A DNA stretch of 64,000 bases from the NCBI GenBank assembly GCA_016875225.1, contig VGRW01000003.1:1-64000 (forward strand). Direction: 5' to 3'. The notes beneath the pieces were generated by a model, which saw nothing but the letters and a program-made list of their open reading frames with translations, was not told where the DNA came from and ran no database searches. Positions 50,780 through 59,272 of the stretch are shown piece by piece. The DNA comes from Deltaproteobacteria bacterium (GTDB taxonomy: Bacteria; Myxococcota_A; UBA9160; SZUA-336). Position 1 is the first letter of the stretch; every line of letters begins with the position of its first letter. The translations under genes and the position numbers were made by a program.

Positions 50780-51876
50780 GACGTGGCCTCGGCCTGCGGG
50801 TAGCTGCCGAGCACCTTCACGAAGTCGCAGCGCGGCCTCAGCGCGGCGATCGCGGAGGCGACCTTCGGGTCCTCGACGTGCCCTTCGAAATCGCAGAAGA
50901 ACACGTACTCCCAGGCGCGGCCGCGGGTCGGGCGCGATTCGATCCGCGTCAGGTTCACGCCGCTCTGGTAGAAGGGCTCGAGCGCCTTGTACAGCGCGCC
51001 GACGACGTCGCGCTTGATCGAGAACAGGATCGAGGTGATGTCGCGCGAGCTCCGCGTCGGCGCGGTCTTGCTGATCACCAGGAAGCGCGTGGTGTTGTCG
51101 GCGTGGTCCTCGATGCCGACGCTCACCACGCGCAGGCCGTAGAGCTCGGCGGCGACGGGGCTCGCGATCGCGCCGATCTCGTCGCTGCGCGCCGCGAGCT
51201 CCGCGGCCTGCGCGGTCGAGTGCGTGCCCTGCTGCGGCACGTCGGGCAGGTTCAGGTCGAGCCAGGCGCGGCACTGTGCGAGTGCCTGCGGGTGCGAGTA
51301 CACCGCGCGGATCGCGCGGAGCTCGCCCTGCTTCGAGAGCAGGTCGTGGTGGATCGGCACGTGGATCTCGGCCGCGATCGTGAGCGGCGACTCGACGAAG
51401 AGGTCGAGCGTGTGGCTCACCACCCCCTCGTTCGAGTTCTCGATCGGAACGACGCCGAACTCGGCCTGCCCGGACTCGACCATCGCGAAGATCGCGTCCG
51501 TGGTCGGGGCGGGACGCAAGTCGGCCATCCGGCCGAACTGCTGGATCGCGGCCTGGTGCGTGTAGGTGGCCGGCGGCCCCAGGTACGCGACGGTGACACC
51601 GCGCTGCAGGGCGATCGAGGCCGAGATGATCTCGCGGAAGACCTTCCGGATGGCCGCGGTCGGGAACGGCCCGGGATTCGAGCGCTCGAGCCGCTCGAAG
51701 ATCTCGAGCTCGCGCGCCGGCACGAACGGAGTCGTGCCCCCCGCCGACTTCAGGCGGCCGACCTCCGAGTTGAGCCGCGCGCGATCGTTCAGCAGCGCGA
51801 GGATCCGCGAATCGATCGCGTCGATCGCGTCGCGCAGCGCGGCCAGCGCCTTCTCGTTGGGACTCGGGTCGCTCAT
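50776..51876 (-). CDS. pheA: Chorismate mutase/prephenate dehydratase
   Basis: A 366-residue bifunctional enzyme for phenylalanine. Residues 5-95 are the AroQ mutase domain (LAALRDAIDAIDSRILALLN). Residues 96-280 are the dehydratase (VAYLGPPATYTHQAAIQQFG, GVVPIENSNEGVVSHTLDLF, and the catalytic Thr in DHADNTTRFLVI). Residues 290-366 form the regulatory ACT domain with NLTRIESRPTRGRAWEYVFF, carrying the ESRP Phe-binding motif, so feedback inhibition by Phe is expected. It heads a long operon and is divergent from coaE, with TATAGT on its strand at 51916-51921. Confidence 0.96.
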   Translation of the reverse strand: MSDPSPNEKALAALRDAIDAIDSRILALLNDRARLNSEVGRLKSAGGTTPFVPARELEIFERLERSNPGPFPTAAIRKVFREIISASIALQRGVTVAYLGPPATYTHQAAIQQFGRMADLRPAPTTDAIFAMVESGQAEFGVVPIENSNEGVVSHTLDLFVESPLTIAAEIHVPIHHDLLSKQGELRAIRAVYSHPQALAQCRAWLDLNLPDVPQQGTHSTAQAAELAARSDEIGAIASPVAAELYGLRVVSVGIEDHADNTTRFLVISKTAPTRSSRDITSILFSIKRDVVGALYKALEPFYQSGVNLTRIESRPTRGRAWEYVFFCDFEGHVEDPKVASAIAALRPRCDFVKVLGSYPQAEATS

Positions 51877-51915
51877 CGCAAACCTTCGAGGCAGGGCCCG
51901 GTTCGGGCGCGCGCG

Positions 51916-51960
51916 ACTATACCCCACGGCCGCCGCCCGGGGCACGCCCTCGCCTATACT
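51916..51960. promoter_or_regulatory. Divergent -10-like boxes of pheA and coaE
   Basis: On the minus strand TATAGT at 51916-51921 is followed by CGCGCGC and leads to pheA. On the plus strand TATACT at 51955-51960 ends six bases before the coaE ATG, so a coaE transcript would be nearly leaderless. No clear -35 was found for either. The 90-base region holds nothing else recognised. Confidence 0.3.
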
Positions 51961-51966
51961 CCGCCG

Positions 51967-52620
51967 ATGGCGGAATCGGGCTCCATCCTGATCGGTCTCA
52001 CAGGGGGCATCGGCACGGGCAAGTCGCGCGTCGCGGAGCTCCTGCGCGAGCTCGGCGCCGCGGTCGAGTGCTCCGACGCGATCGTGCGCGAGCTGCAGGC
52101 GCCGGGGGGCGCGGGTCTGGAAGCGATCGTCGCGACCTTCGGGCGCGAGTATCTGATCGCGGAAGGCCAGCTCGACCGGCCCAAGCTCGGCAAGCTCGTC
52201 TTCAACGACCCGGGCGCGCGAATGAAGCTCAATCTTCTGATCCACCCGCTCGTGACCCGCGAGACCCAGGCGCGGATCGAGCTGCACCGCGCGCGCGGCG
52301 TGGCGGTCATCGTCGCCGACATCCCCCTGCTTCTCGAGGGCAGGAAGTCCGGCATCGGAAGCGGCGCGGTGCTGCCGTTCGACCGGATCGCGCTCGTCTA
52401 CGCGACCGAGGAGCAGCAGCTCGCCCGGGTGATGGCGCGAGACGGCCTCTCGCGCGAGGACGCGCTCTCGCGGATCCGCTCGCAGCTCCCGATCGAGGAG
52501 AAGCGCGCGCTCGCCGACGTGGTGATCGACAACTCGGGCGCCTGGGAGGCGACGGAGCGGCAGGTCCGCAGCTGCTACGCGGACTGGCTCAAGGCCGCGC
52601 GGAGCGGACCGCGCGGCTGA
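51967..52620 (+). CDS. coaE: Dephospho-CoA kinase
   Basis: A 217-residue CoaE that phosphorylates dephospho-CoA in the last step of coenzyme A synthesis. Walker A is LTGGIGTGKSRVAELL near 10. The next motifs are VECSDAIVRELQAPGG near 33, KLGKLVFNDPGARMKLNLLI near 75, VIVADIPLLLEG near 117 and ADVVIDNSGAWEATERQV near 185. Length is standard. The ATG at 51967 fits the family start. Its 3' end overlaps the 3' end of trpA by 32 bases. Confidence 0.95.
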   Translation: MAESGSILIGLTGGIGTGKSRVAELLRELGAAVECSDAIVRELQAPGGAGLEAIVATFGREYLIAEGQLDRPKLGKLVFNDPGARMKLNLLIHPLVTRETQARIELHRARGVAVIVADIPLLLEGRKSGIGSGAVLPFDRIALVYATEEQQLARVMARDGLSREDALSRIRSQLPIEEKRALADVVIDNSGAWEATERQVRSCYADWLKAARSGPRG

Positions 52621-53395
52621 GCTCCGCCACGAACGACCGCGCCGATCGGACCGCCGAATCCCGGTCGGGCGCGGCATCGATCCGAGAGACGAGCGCGCTG
52701 CCCACGATCACGCCGTCGGCGAGCCGCGCGACCTGCGCGGCCTGCTCGGGCGTCGAGACGCCGAAGCCGACGCAGACGGGCGTCGTCGTGACGCGGCGGA
52801 TCCGGGCCACGAGCTGCTCGAGATCCGCCGGCAGCTCGCGCCTGGCTCCGGTCACGCCGGTGACCGAGACGCAGTAGACGAAGCCGCGGCTGGCCGCCGC
52901 GATCCGCACCGTTCGTTCGGGCGTGCTCGTCGGCGCGACGAGAAGCACGCGCTGCACGCCGTGCTCGGCGCAGGCGCGCGACAGGGCCGCCGTCTCTTCG
53001 AACGGAACATCGGCGACGATCAGGCCGTCCGCGCCCGAAGCGGACGCATCGCGGGCGAGCCGCTCCTCGCCGTAGGCGAGCACGTTGTTCAGATAGCCCA
53101 TCAGCACCAGCGGCACGTCGCTCACCGTGCGCACGCGTCGAACCAGATCGAGGATCTGCGACAGGCTGGTGCGCCTGGCGAGCGCGCGCTGGGAGGAGAC
53201 CTGGATCGTCGGCCCCTCGCCGATCGGATCGCTGTGGGGAATGCCGAGCTCGATCACATCGGCGCCCGCGGCCGCGAGCTCCGGGATCAGCTCGGCGGTG
53301 GTCGAAAGATCCGGATCGCCGGCCGTCACGAAGACGATCAGCGCCGCGCGCTTCTCGCTCCGCGCCCGCGCCAGCGCCTGGTCGATCCGGTTCAT
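52589..53395 (-). CDS. trpA: Tryptophan synthase alpha chain
   Basis: A 268-residue TrpA that cleaves indole-3-glycerol phosphate to indole. It shows ALIVFVTAGDPDLSTTAELI and the catalytic Glu in ADVIELGIPHSDPIGEGPTI near 45. VLMGYLNNVLAYGEERLARD near 100 and DGLIVADVPFEETAALSRA near 125 follow, with the phosphate loop VCVGFGVSTPEQAAQVARLA near 213 and GVIVGSALVSRI. Its start overlaps the stop of a 46-codon ORF created by a duplication of the trpB tail, not the real trpB stop. Confidence 0.96.
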   Translation of the reverse strand: MNRIDQALARARSEKRAALIVFVTAGDPDLSTTAELIPELAAAGADVIELGIPHSDPIGEGPTIQVSSQRALARRTSLSQILDLVRRVRTVSDVPLVLMGYLNNVLAYGEERLARDASASGADGLIVADVPFEETAALSRACAEHGVQRVLLVAPTSTPERTVRIAAASRGFVYCVSVTGVTGARRELPADLEQLVARIRRVTTTPVCVGFGVSTPEQAAQVARLADGVIVGSALVSRIDAAPDRDSAVRSARSFVAELSRAVRSARP

Positions 53396-53532
53396 CTCGC
53401 GAGCCTCTCACCGAGCAACCGCTTCGCCTCCATCGCGTCACGTCCCGGGGTCCCGGCGCGGCGCAGCCGCGCCACCCCCTTCGCTCGGCTTCGCCTCGCT
53501 GCGCGCTTCGCTTGCCGCCTCGTCCGGCTCAT
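53392..53532 (-). CDS. 46-codon ORF linking trpB to trpA
   Basis: The ATG at 53532 overlaps the real trpB stop (ATGA), and the frame's TGA overlaps the trpA ATG (also ATGA). The first 31 residues come from a palindromic insert and are Arg-rich ([18 protein letters not shown]). The last 15, [15 protein letters not shown], are identical to the C-terminus of TrpB. It seems to have arisen by duplication of the trpB end around an insert and preserves ribosome hand-over from trpB to trpA. A stable or useful peptide seems doubtful; translation is likely. Confidence 0.6.
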   Translation of the reverse strand: MSRTRRQAKRAARRSRAKGVARLRRAGTPGRDAMEAKRLLGERLAR

Positions 53533-53575
53533 CGCGCGAGCCTCTCGCCGAGCAACCGCTTCGCCTCCATCGCAT
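53393..53575. repeat. Duplicated trpB tail flanking a palindromic insert
   Basis: Bases 53393-53438 and 53530-53575 are near-identical direct repeats 137 bases apart, both covering the last 15 codons and the stop of trpB. Mismatches are few at the 5' side and cluster at the far end. The intervening 91 bases are very GC-rich and contain GGCGCGGC (53455-53462) paired with GCCGCGCC (53466-53473) around GCA, then GCTTCGCCTCGCTGCGCGC-type runs. The insert resembles a small palindromic element of the kind found inside reading frames. Confidence 0.75.
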
Positions 53576-55331
53576 CCTTGTCCCCGCGGCCGGAGAGGTT
53601 CAGGACGACGATCGCGCCGCGTTCGAGCCGGGCTGCGCGGCGGCGCAGCTCGGCGATCGCGTGCGCGCTCTCGAAGGCGGGAATGATTCCCTCCATTCGC
53701 GAGAGCCAGACGAACGCGTCGAGCGCCTCGGCGTCCGTCACCGGAACGTACTCCGCGCGGCCCGAGTCCTTGAAGAACGAGTGCTCCGGTCCGACTCCCG
53801 GATAGTCCAGGCCGGCCGAGATCGAGTGCGCCTCGAAGATCTGACCCTCGTCGTCCTGCAGCACGTACGAGTAGCTGCCGTGCAGCGCGCCGGGAGTTCC
53901 GACCGTGAGCGAGGCCCCGTGACGACCCGAGCCGACGCCCTCGCCGCCCGCCTCGACGCCGATCATACGCACCGAAGTGTCGCCGTGGAACGGCGCGAAC
54001 AGGCCCATCGCGTTGCTGCCGCCACCCACGCAGGCGATCAGGACGTCGGGCAGGCGTCCCTCTTCGGCCAGGATCTGCGCGCGCGCCTCCTCGCCGATCA
54101 CGGCCTGCAGGTCGCGCACCAGCATCGGGTACGGGTGTGGACCGGCGACCGAGCCGATCAGGTAGTAGGTGCTGCGCACGTTCGTCGCCCAGTCGCGCAG
54201 CGCCTCGTTCATCGCGTCCTTGAGCGTGCGGCTTCCCGAGGTCACCGCGTGCACCTTCGCGCCGAGCAGCTCCATGCGGAAGACGTTCAGCGCCTGGCGG
54301 CGCGTGTCCTCCTCGCCCATGAAGACCTCGCAGTCGAGGCCGTAGCGGGCGCACGCGGTCGCGGCCGCGACGCCGTGCTGGCCCGCGCCCGTTTCCGCGA
54401 TCACGCGCCGCTTGCCCATCCGCTTCGCGATCAGCGCCTGGCCGACCGCGTTGTTGATCTTGTGCGCTCCGGTGTGGGCGAGGTCCTCGCGCTTGAGCCA
54501 GACGCGCACGCCGAGCTCCTGGCTCGCGCGCGCGGCGAAGTACAGCGGCGTCGGCCGGCCGATGTAGGCGCGTCGCTCCTCCGCGAGCTCGTTCCAGAAC
54601 GCGGGGTCGCGCCGCAACGCCTCCCAGGTCGCGGCCAGCTCCTCGACCGCGGGCACCAGCGTCTCCGGCACGTAGCGGCCGCCGAAGCGTCCGAAGTAGC
54701 CGCGCAGATCCGGGCGCTCGCGCGCGGGCGTCGCAGCGCGCACGGCCGCGACGAACGCGCGCATTCGCGCGGGATCCTTGCGGCCCGGGGCCGACTCGAG
54801 CGCCGACGATGCGTCGACACCGTACGGTGACGCGAGCTTCACCGCATCGGCCACGTTCTCCGGGCCCAGCCCTCCGGCGATCCAGACCCGCCGGCCGGCT
54901 TCGACCAGCGGGAGCGCGAGCGCGAAGTTCCAGCCGCTCCCCGAGCCGCCGCCCGACGGCGAGTCGAGCAGGATGTCGGCCTCGGGGTAGCGCGCGGCCG
55001 TGTCGAGTGCGCGCGAATCCGCCGGGATCACCTTCAGGACCGGGAACGGCAGCGACGCCGCGTACTCCGGCGATTCGCTGCCGTGCAGCTGCACGACGTC
55101 GACACCCGCTTCGCGCGCGATCCGCTCCACCTCGTCCCGCGGCGCGTCGCGGAAGACCGCGATCCGGACCGCGCGTCCGGCGAGCGCGGCCGAGATCGCG
55201 CGGCCGTTCGCCACGTCGATCGCGCGCGGCGTGCCGGGCACGAAGTTGAGACCGACCGCATCCGCTCCGGCCGCCAGGGCAAGCTCGGCGTCGTCGAGAC
55301 TCGTCAGCCCGCAGATCTTCACCAGCGTCAC
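53529..55331 (-). CDS. trpFB: Fused TrpF-TrpB protein
   Basis: One 600-residue open frame. Residues 1-205 are phosphoribosylanthranilate isomerase ([20 protein letters not shown] with the catalytic Cys; [29 protein letters not shown] with the catalytic Asp). Residues 205-600 are tryptophan synthase beta ([40 protein letters not shown] with the PLP Lys near 292; [15 protein letters not shown]-like, and [15 protein letters not shown]). There is no stop or start codon between them, only a short linker (VRAATPARE). TrpB normally begins with its own Met near the PDLRGYFG segment. Its GTG start overlaps the trpC stop. Confidence 0.92.
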   Translation of the reverse strand: MTLVKICGLTSLDDAELALAAGADAVGLNFVPGTPRAIDVANGRAISAALAGRAVRIAVFRDAPRDEVERIAREAGVDVVQLHGSESPEYAASLPFPVLKVIPADSRALDTAARYPEADILLDSPSGGGSGSGWNFALALPLVEAGRRVWIAGGLGPENVADAVKLASPYGVDASSALESAPGRKDPARMRAFVAAVRAATPARERPDLRGYFGRFGGRYVPETLVPAVEELAATWEALRRDPAFWNELAEERRAYIGRPTPLYFAARASQELGVRVWLKREDLAHTGAHKINNAVGQALIAKRMGKRRVIAETGAGQHGVAAATACARYGLDCEVFMGEEDTRRQALNVFRMELLGAKVHAVTSGSRTLKDAMNEALRDWATNVRSTYYLIGSVAGPHPYPMLVRDLQAVIGEEARAQILAEEGRLPDVLIACVGGGSNAMGLFAPFHGDTSVRMIGVEAGGEGVGSGRHGASLTVGTPGALHGSYSYVLQDDEGQIFEAHSISAGLDYPGVGPEHSFFKDSGRAEYVPVTDAEALDAFVWLSRMEGIIPAFESAHAIAELRRRAARLERGAIVVLNLSGRGDKDAMEAKRLLGERLAR

Positions 55332-56107
55332 GTCACACCCCGCAGCCGGCGCAGGGCCGCGCCGGGATCCGGATCGCGCATCAGCGCCTCTCCGACCAGA
55401 AACGCCTGCACGCCCTCGGCGTCGAGCGCACGGATCACCTCGCGCGAGTCGAGGCCGCTCTCGCTGATCACGGTGCGGCCGTGCGCGCGCGGCAGCAGCT
55501 CGCGCGTCCGCGCGACGTCGGTCTTGAACGTCGCGAGATCGCGGTTGTTGATGCCGATCAGCGCCGCGTCGAGCAGGAGCGCGCGTTCGAGCTCGGCCTC
55601 GCTGTGCACCTCGACCAGCGCGTCCAGGCCCACCTCGCGCGCGCACGCCAGCAGCTCGCCGAGCTCGCGATCCGAGAGCGCGGCCACGATCAGCAGCACC
55701 GCGTCCGCGCCCGCGGCCCTCGCCTCGAGGATCTGGATCGCGTCGATCGTGAAGTCCTTGCGCAGCACCGGAAGCGCACAGACGGCGCGCGCCCGGCGCA
55801 GATCGTCGAGGCAGCCGCGGAAGAACTCGCGATCGGTGAGCACGGAGAGCGCCGCCGCGCCCGCGGCCGCGTAGGCCCGCGCGATCTCGGCGGCGTCGGC
55901 GCCCGCGCGGATCTCGCCCTTCGACGGCGAGGCGCGCTTGAACTCTGCGATCACCCGCGGCCGCGCGCCGACGCTCAGCGCACGCGCGAAGCCCCGCGCG
56001 GGCCCGGCATCGCGCGCCCGCGCGAGGAGGGCGCTCTCTCCGGTCGACCGCCGCAGCTCGGCGACCTCGCTGCGTTTGCGCGCGAGGATGGTCTCGAGCA
56101 CGCTCAT
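55328..56107 (-). CDS. trpC: Indole-3-glycerol phosphate synthase
   Basis: A 259-residue TIM-barrel enzyme that closes the indole ring. It shows [20 protein letters not shown] near 52 (catalytic Lys), [20 protein letters not shown] near 85 and [14 protein letters not shown] near 113 (Lys). [28 protein letters not shown] (Asn) near 180 and [13 protein letters not shown] (Glu, Ser) near 208 follow. No fusion to TrpF here, in contrast to E. coli. Four-base overlaps join it to trpD and to the trpF-trpB fusion. Confidence 0.95.
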   Translation of the reverse strand: MSVLETILARKRSEVAELRRSTGESALLARARDAGPARGFARALSVGARPRVIAEFKRASPSKGEIRAGADAAEIARAYAAAGAAALSVLTDREFFRGCLDDLRRARAVCALPVLRKDFTIDAIQILEARAAGADAVLLIVAALSDRELGELLACAREVGLDALVEVHSEAELERALLLDAALIGINNRDLATFKTDVARTRELLPRAHGRTVISESGLDSREVIRALDAEGVQAFLVGEALMRDPDPGAALRRLRGVT

Positions 56108-57117
56108 CGCGAAGCACCGCGCGTGAACGCCACGAAGCGCTCCAGAAGCTCGCTCGCCCGGCCGCTGTCGAGCGCCTGCTCCGAGATCGCGATGCCCGCG
56201 CGCAGGTCGGGCGCCCGCCCCGCGACGCAGAGGGCCGCCGCGGAGTTCAGCAGAACCGCATCGCGCCTCGGGCCCTTTTCGCCGCCGAGAACCGCCCGCG
56301 CGATGCGCGCGTTCTCGGCGGCGTCGCCACCGACGATCTGCTCGCGCGGCGATGCCGGGACCAGATCGCCGTGGCCGACGATGAAATGCTCGGCCCGGCC
56401 GTCCGCGTACGCGGCGACGCGCGTCGGTGCCGAGATCGAGAGCTCGTCGAGCCCGTCCTGCCCGTGAACCACCCACGCGCGCTCGACGCCGAGCTCGATC
56501 AGCGCGGCGAGCGTGGGCTCGACCAGCGCAGCGGTCGCGACGCCGACCAGCTGCCGGCGCACGCGCATCGGATTGGTGAGCGGACCCAGACGGTTGAAGA
56601 TCGTGCGCACGCCGAGCTTCGCGCGGACCGGCGCCACCCGCGCCATCGCTGGATGGCAGACGCGCGCATACAGGAAGCCGAAGCCGATCTCGCCGACCGC
56701 GCGAGCCATCGCCTGCGGCGGAATCTCGATCGCGACCCCGAGCGCTTCGAGCAGCTCGGCGCTGCCGCAGCGGCTCGAGGCCGCGCGGTTGCCGTGCTTC
56801 GCCACCGGCACGCCCGCCCCCGCGACGACGATGGCGGAGACCGTGGAGATGTTGAAGGTGTTCGCGCCGTCGCCGCCGGTTCCACACGTGTCGATCGCGC
56901 CCGCGGGCGCCTCGGGCAACGGCAGCGCCAGCTCGCGCATCGCCTCGGCCGCGCCGACGATCTCGTCGAGCGTCTCGCCGCGCGTGCGAAATGCGGCGAG
57001 GAGCGCGGCGATCTGAACCTCGTCGAGGGCGCCGCTCATGATCTCGCGCACGAGCACGCGCATCTCCGCGCGCGAGAACACCGCGCCGGAGAGGGCTCGC
57101 TCGAGCGCCGCGGACAT
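56104..57117 (-). CDS. trpD: Anthranilate phosphoribosyltransferase
   Basis: A 337-residue TrpD that joins anthranilate to PRPP. The PRPP loop is [20 protein letters not shown] near 80, with [20 protein letters not shown] near 106, and [16 protein letters not shown] near 180. The end includes [20 protein letters not shown]. It is not fused to a glutaminase domain; trpG is a separate gene, overlapping by one base (TGATG). The ATG at 57117 gives the normal N-terminus. Confidence 0.95.
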   Translation of the reverse strand: MSAALERALSGAVFSRAEMRVLVREIMSGALDEVQIAALLAAFRTRGETLDEIVGAAEAMRELALPLPEAPAGAIDTCGTGGDGANTFNISTVSAIVVAGAGVPVAKHGNRAASSRCGSAELLEALGVAIEIPPQAMARAVGEIGFGFLYARVCHPAMARVAPVRAKLGVRTIFNRLGPLTNPMRVRRQLVGVATAALVEPTLAALIELGVERAWVVHGQDGLDELSISAPTRVAAYADGRAEHFIVGHGDLVPASPREQIVGGDAAENARIARAVLGGEKGPRRDAVLLNSAAALCVAGRAPDLRAGIAISEQALDSGRASELLERFVAFTRGASR

Positions 57118-57713
57118 CAGGCCGCCCTCCCTCGGCCCGAATCGCGCGCGATCCGCAGGAAGTTCGCGAGCAGATCCTTTCCGTGCACGGTCAGGATCGA
57201 CTCGGGGTGGAACTGCACGCCGAAGACCGCATGGCGCGCGTGGCGCAGGCCCATGATCTCGCCGTCGTCGGTCTGCGCGGTCACGAGCAGGGTGTCCGGC
57301 AGCCCCTCGCGCGCGACCGCGAGCGAGTGGTAGCGCGTGGCTTCGAACGGGGCGGGAAGTCCCGCGAAGAGGTTCTCGCCGTCGTGGTGGATCCACGAGG
57401 TCTTGCCGTGCATGAGCTGCTTGGCGTGGACCACGCGTCCGCCGAAGGCCTGTCCGATCGACTGGTGGCCTAGGCAGACTCCGAGGATCGGGATCCGCCC
57501 GGACCAGCGCAGGATCGCCGGAACGCTGATGCCTGCCTCGTTCGGCGTGCAGGGCCCGGGCGAGACCACGATCGCGTCGATTCCGCGCCGGCCGATCTCC
57601 TCGACGTCGATCGCGTCGTTTCGCACCACGTCGGAGCCGGCGCCGAGCTCGCCGAGATACTGCACCAGGTTGTAAGTGAACGAGTCGTAGTTGTCGATCA
57701 CGAGCAGCTTCAT
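57117..57713 (-). CDS. trpG: Anthranilate synthase glutaminase subunit
   Basis: A 198-residue class I glutamine amidotransferase supplying ammonia to TrpE. It begins [20 protein letters not shown]. The catalytic Cys is in [17 protein letters not shown] near 79, with the oxyanion glycine in [13 protein letters not shown] near 50, and the His-Glu pair in [10 protein letters not shown] near 170. It may also serve p-aminobenzoate synthase, since no pabA is seen. It overlaps trpE by four bases. Confidence 0.96.
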   Translation of the reverse strand: MKLLVIDNYDSFTYNLVQYLGELGAGSDVVRNDAIDVEEIGRRGIDAIVVSPGPCTPNEAGISVPAILRWSGRIPILGVCLGHQSIGQAFGGRVVHAKQLMHGKTSWIHHDGENLFAGLPAPFEATRYHSLAVAREGLPDTLLVTAQTDDGEIMGLRHARHAVFGVQFHPESILTVHGKDLLANFLRIARDSGRGRAA

Positions 57714-59200
57714 GTCGACGTCCCCGCGAGCCAGATCGCGCGCAGCAGAGCGCCCGCCTTGTGCAGCGTCTCCTGGAACTCCTTCTCTGGATCCGAGTCC
57801 GCGACGACTCCCCCGCCCGCCTGGACGAAGAGCTTTCCGTCCTTCACGAGCAGCGTGCGCAGCGCGATGCAGGTGTCCATGTTCCCGTAGTAGTCGAAGT
57901 AGCCGACGCAGCCCCCGTACAAGCCGCGCCGCTCCGGCTCGACCTCTTCGATCACCTCCATCGCGCGCACCTTCGGCGCGCCGCTCACCGTTCCCGCCGG
58001 GAACGTCGCGCGCAGCAGGTCGACCGCGTCCTTGTCCGCGCGCAGCCGCCCGCGCACGTTCGAGACGATGTGCATCACGTGCGAGTAGCGCTCGATCACC
58101 TCGAACTCGTCGACGAGCACCGAGCCGATCTCCGCCACGCGTCCAACGTCGTTGCGGCCCAGGTCGACGAGCATCACGTGCTCCGCGAGCTCCTTCGGAT
58201 CGGCGAGCAGCCGCTTCTCGATCTCCTTGTCCTCTTCCGGCGTCGCGCCGCGCGGGGCGGTGCCCGCGAGCGGCCGCAGCTCGATGCGCCCGTCGGTGAG
58301 CCGGACGTGGATCTCGGGAGAGGAGCCGAGCACGACGTGATCGCCGCAGCGCATGAAGAACAGATACGGCGAGGGGTTGAGCACGCGGAGCTGGCGGTAG
58401 ATCAGGAACGGCTCGCAGCGCTTCGGCAGCGTGATCCGCTGGGACGGCACGACCTGGAAGATGTCTCCGGCGTGGATGTACTCCTTGCAGTGCTCGACCA
58501 TCTCGACGAAGCGCTCGCGCGTGACGTTCGAGACCGGCTCGAGCGCGGCGGGCTCGGCCGCGGCCTCCGGAGGGCGAGGTGTCGGTCGGGACAGCCTCCG
58601 CTCGACCTGGTCGAGCGCGCGCAGGCCGCGCTGGTACGCCGCGTCAGGCGACTCGCCCGCGCGGATCTCGAGGTCGTGGATGATCGACAGCCGCTGTCGC
58701 GTCCGGTCGTGCACGAGCACGGTCTCCGGGAAGACGAAGTAGCAGTCGGGAACGCCGAGCGTGTCCGGGGCCCGCTCCGGCAGCCGCTCGACGTACCGAA
58801 CCCAGTCGTACGCGACGTAGCCGACCGCCCCACCCGCGAAACGCGGCAGGTCGTCGAGCCGGGTGGGCGCGAGCTCCGCGAGCAGTCGGCGCAGGTGATC
58901 GAGCGGATCGTCGCTGCGGTCCGCGGCCAGCTCGTGCTCGCGCAGCTCGTCTCCGCGCCGGATCTCGACGCGCCCCGCGTGGGCGCGGAAGATCGCCCGC
59001 GCACCGATCCCGATGAAGCTGTAGCGACCCCAGTGCTCCCCGCCCTCGTTCGACTCGAACAGGAAGGAGAAGCGGCCGTCGTCGACCTTCAGGAAGATCG
59101 CGAGGGCCGTGTCGAGGTCGGCTAGGACCTCTCGGACGAGCGGGACGGCCGATCCGCTGCGCGCGAGCGTGCGGAATGTCTCGAGGTCCGGCCGTACCAT
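57710..59200 (-). CDS. trpE: Anthranilate synthase component I
   Basis: A 496-residue enzyme converting chorismate and ammonia to anthranilate. The N-terminal Trp-binding region is present: [20 protein letters not shown], where FES replaces the usual LLES. Chorismate-domain motifs are [20 protein letters not shown] near 270, [17 protein letters not shown] near 335, [17 protein letters not shown] near 365 and the C-terminal [20 protein letters not shown]. Feedback by Trp is therefore likely, though the Leu change may matter. No Trp-rich leader or terminator was seen in the 72 bases between lptD and trpE. Confidence 0.96.
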   Translation of the reverse strand: MVRPDLETFRTLARSGSAVPLVREVLADLDTALAIFLKVDDGRFSFLFESNEGGEHWGRYSFIGIGARAIFRAHAGRVEIRRGDELREHELAADRSDDPLDHLRRLLAELAPTRLDDLPRFAGGAVGYVAYDWVRYVERLPERAPDTLGVPDCYFVFPETVLVHDRTRQRLSIIHDLEIRAGESPDAAYQRGLRALDQVERRLSRPTPRPPEAAAEPAALEPVSNVTRERFVEMVEHCKEYIHAGDIFQVVPSQRITLPKRCEPFLIYRQLRVLNPSPYLFFMRCGDHVVLGSSPEIHVRLTDGRIELRPLAGTAPRGATPEEDKEIEKRLLADPKELAEHVMLVDLGRNDVGRVAEIGSVLVDEFEVIERYSHVMHIVSNVRGRLRADKDAVDLLRATFPAGTVSGAPKVRAMEVIEEVEPERRGLYGGCVGYFDYYGNMDTCIALRTLLVKDGKLFVQAGGGVVADSDPEKEFQETLHKAGALLRAIWLAGTST

Positions 59201-59272
59201 GGCGCCACCGCCTTCATCGCGCGGCACTTTCTCACAGGCCCTCGGGAGCGTCAACCTCTGGCGGCCCGGCGC

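Noticed and set aside
53529-53532. Possibility that the trpF-trpB fusion is really two genes with an internal start
   Set aside because: No start codon with a ribosome site lies near residue 205, and the two domains are in the same uninterrupted frame; however, cleavage or internal initiation cannot be excluded.
59201-59272. A trp leader ahead of trpE
   Set aside because: Only 72 bases separate it from lptD, with no Trp-rich short frame and no stem-T-run.
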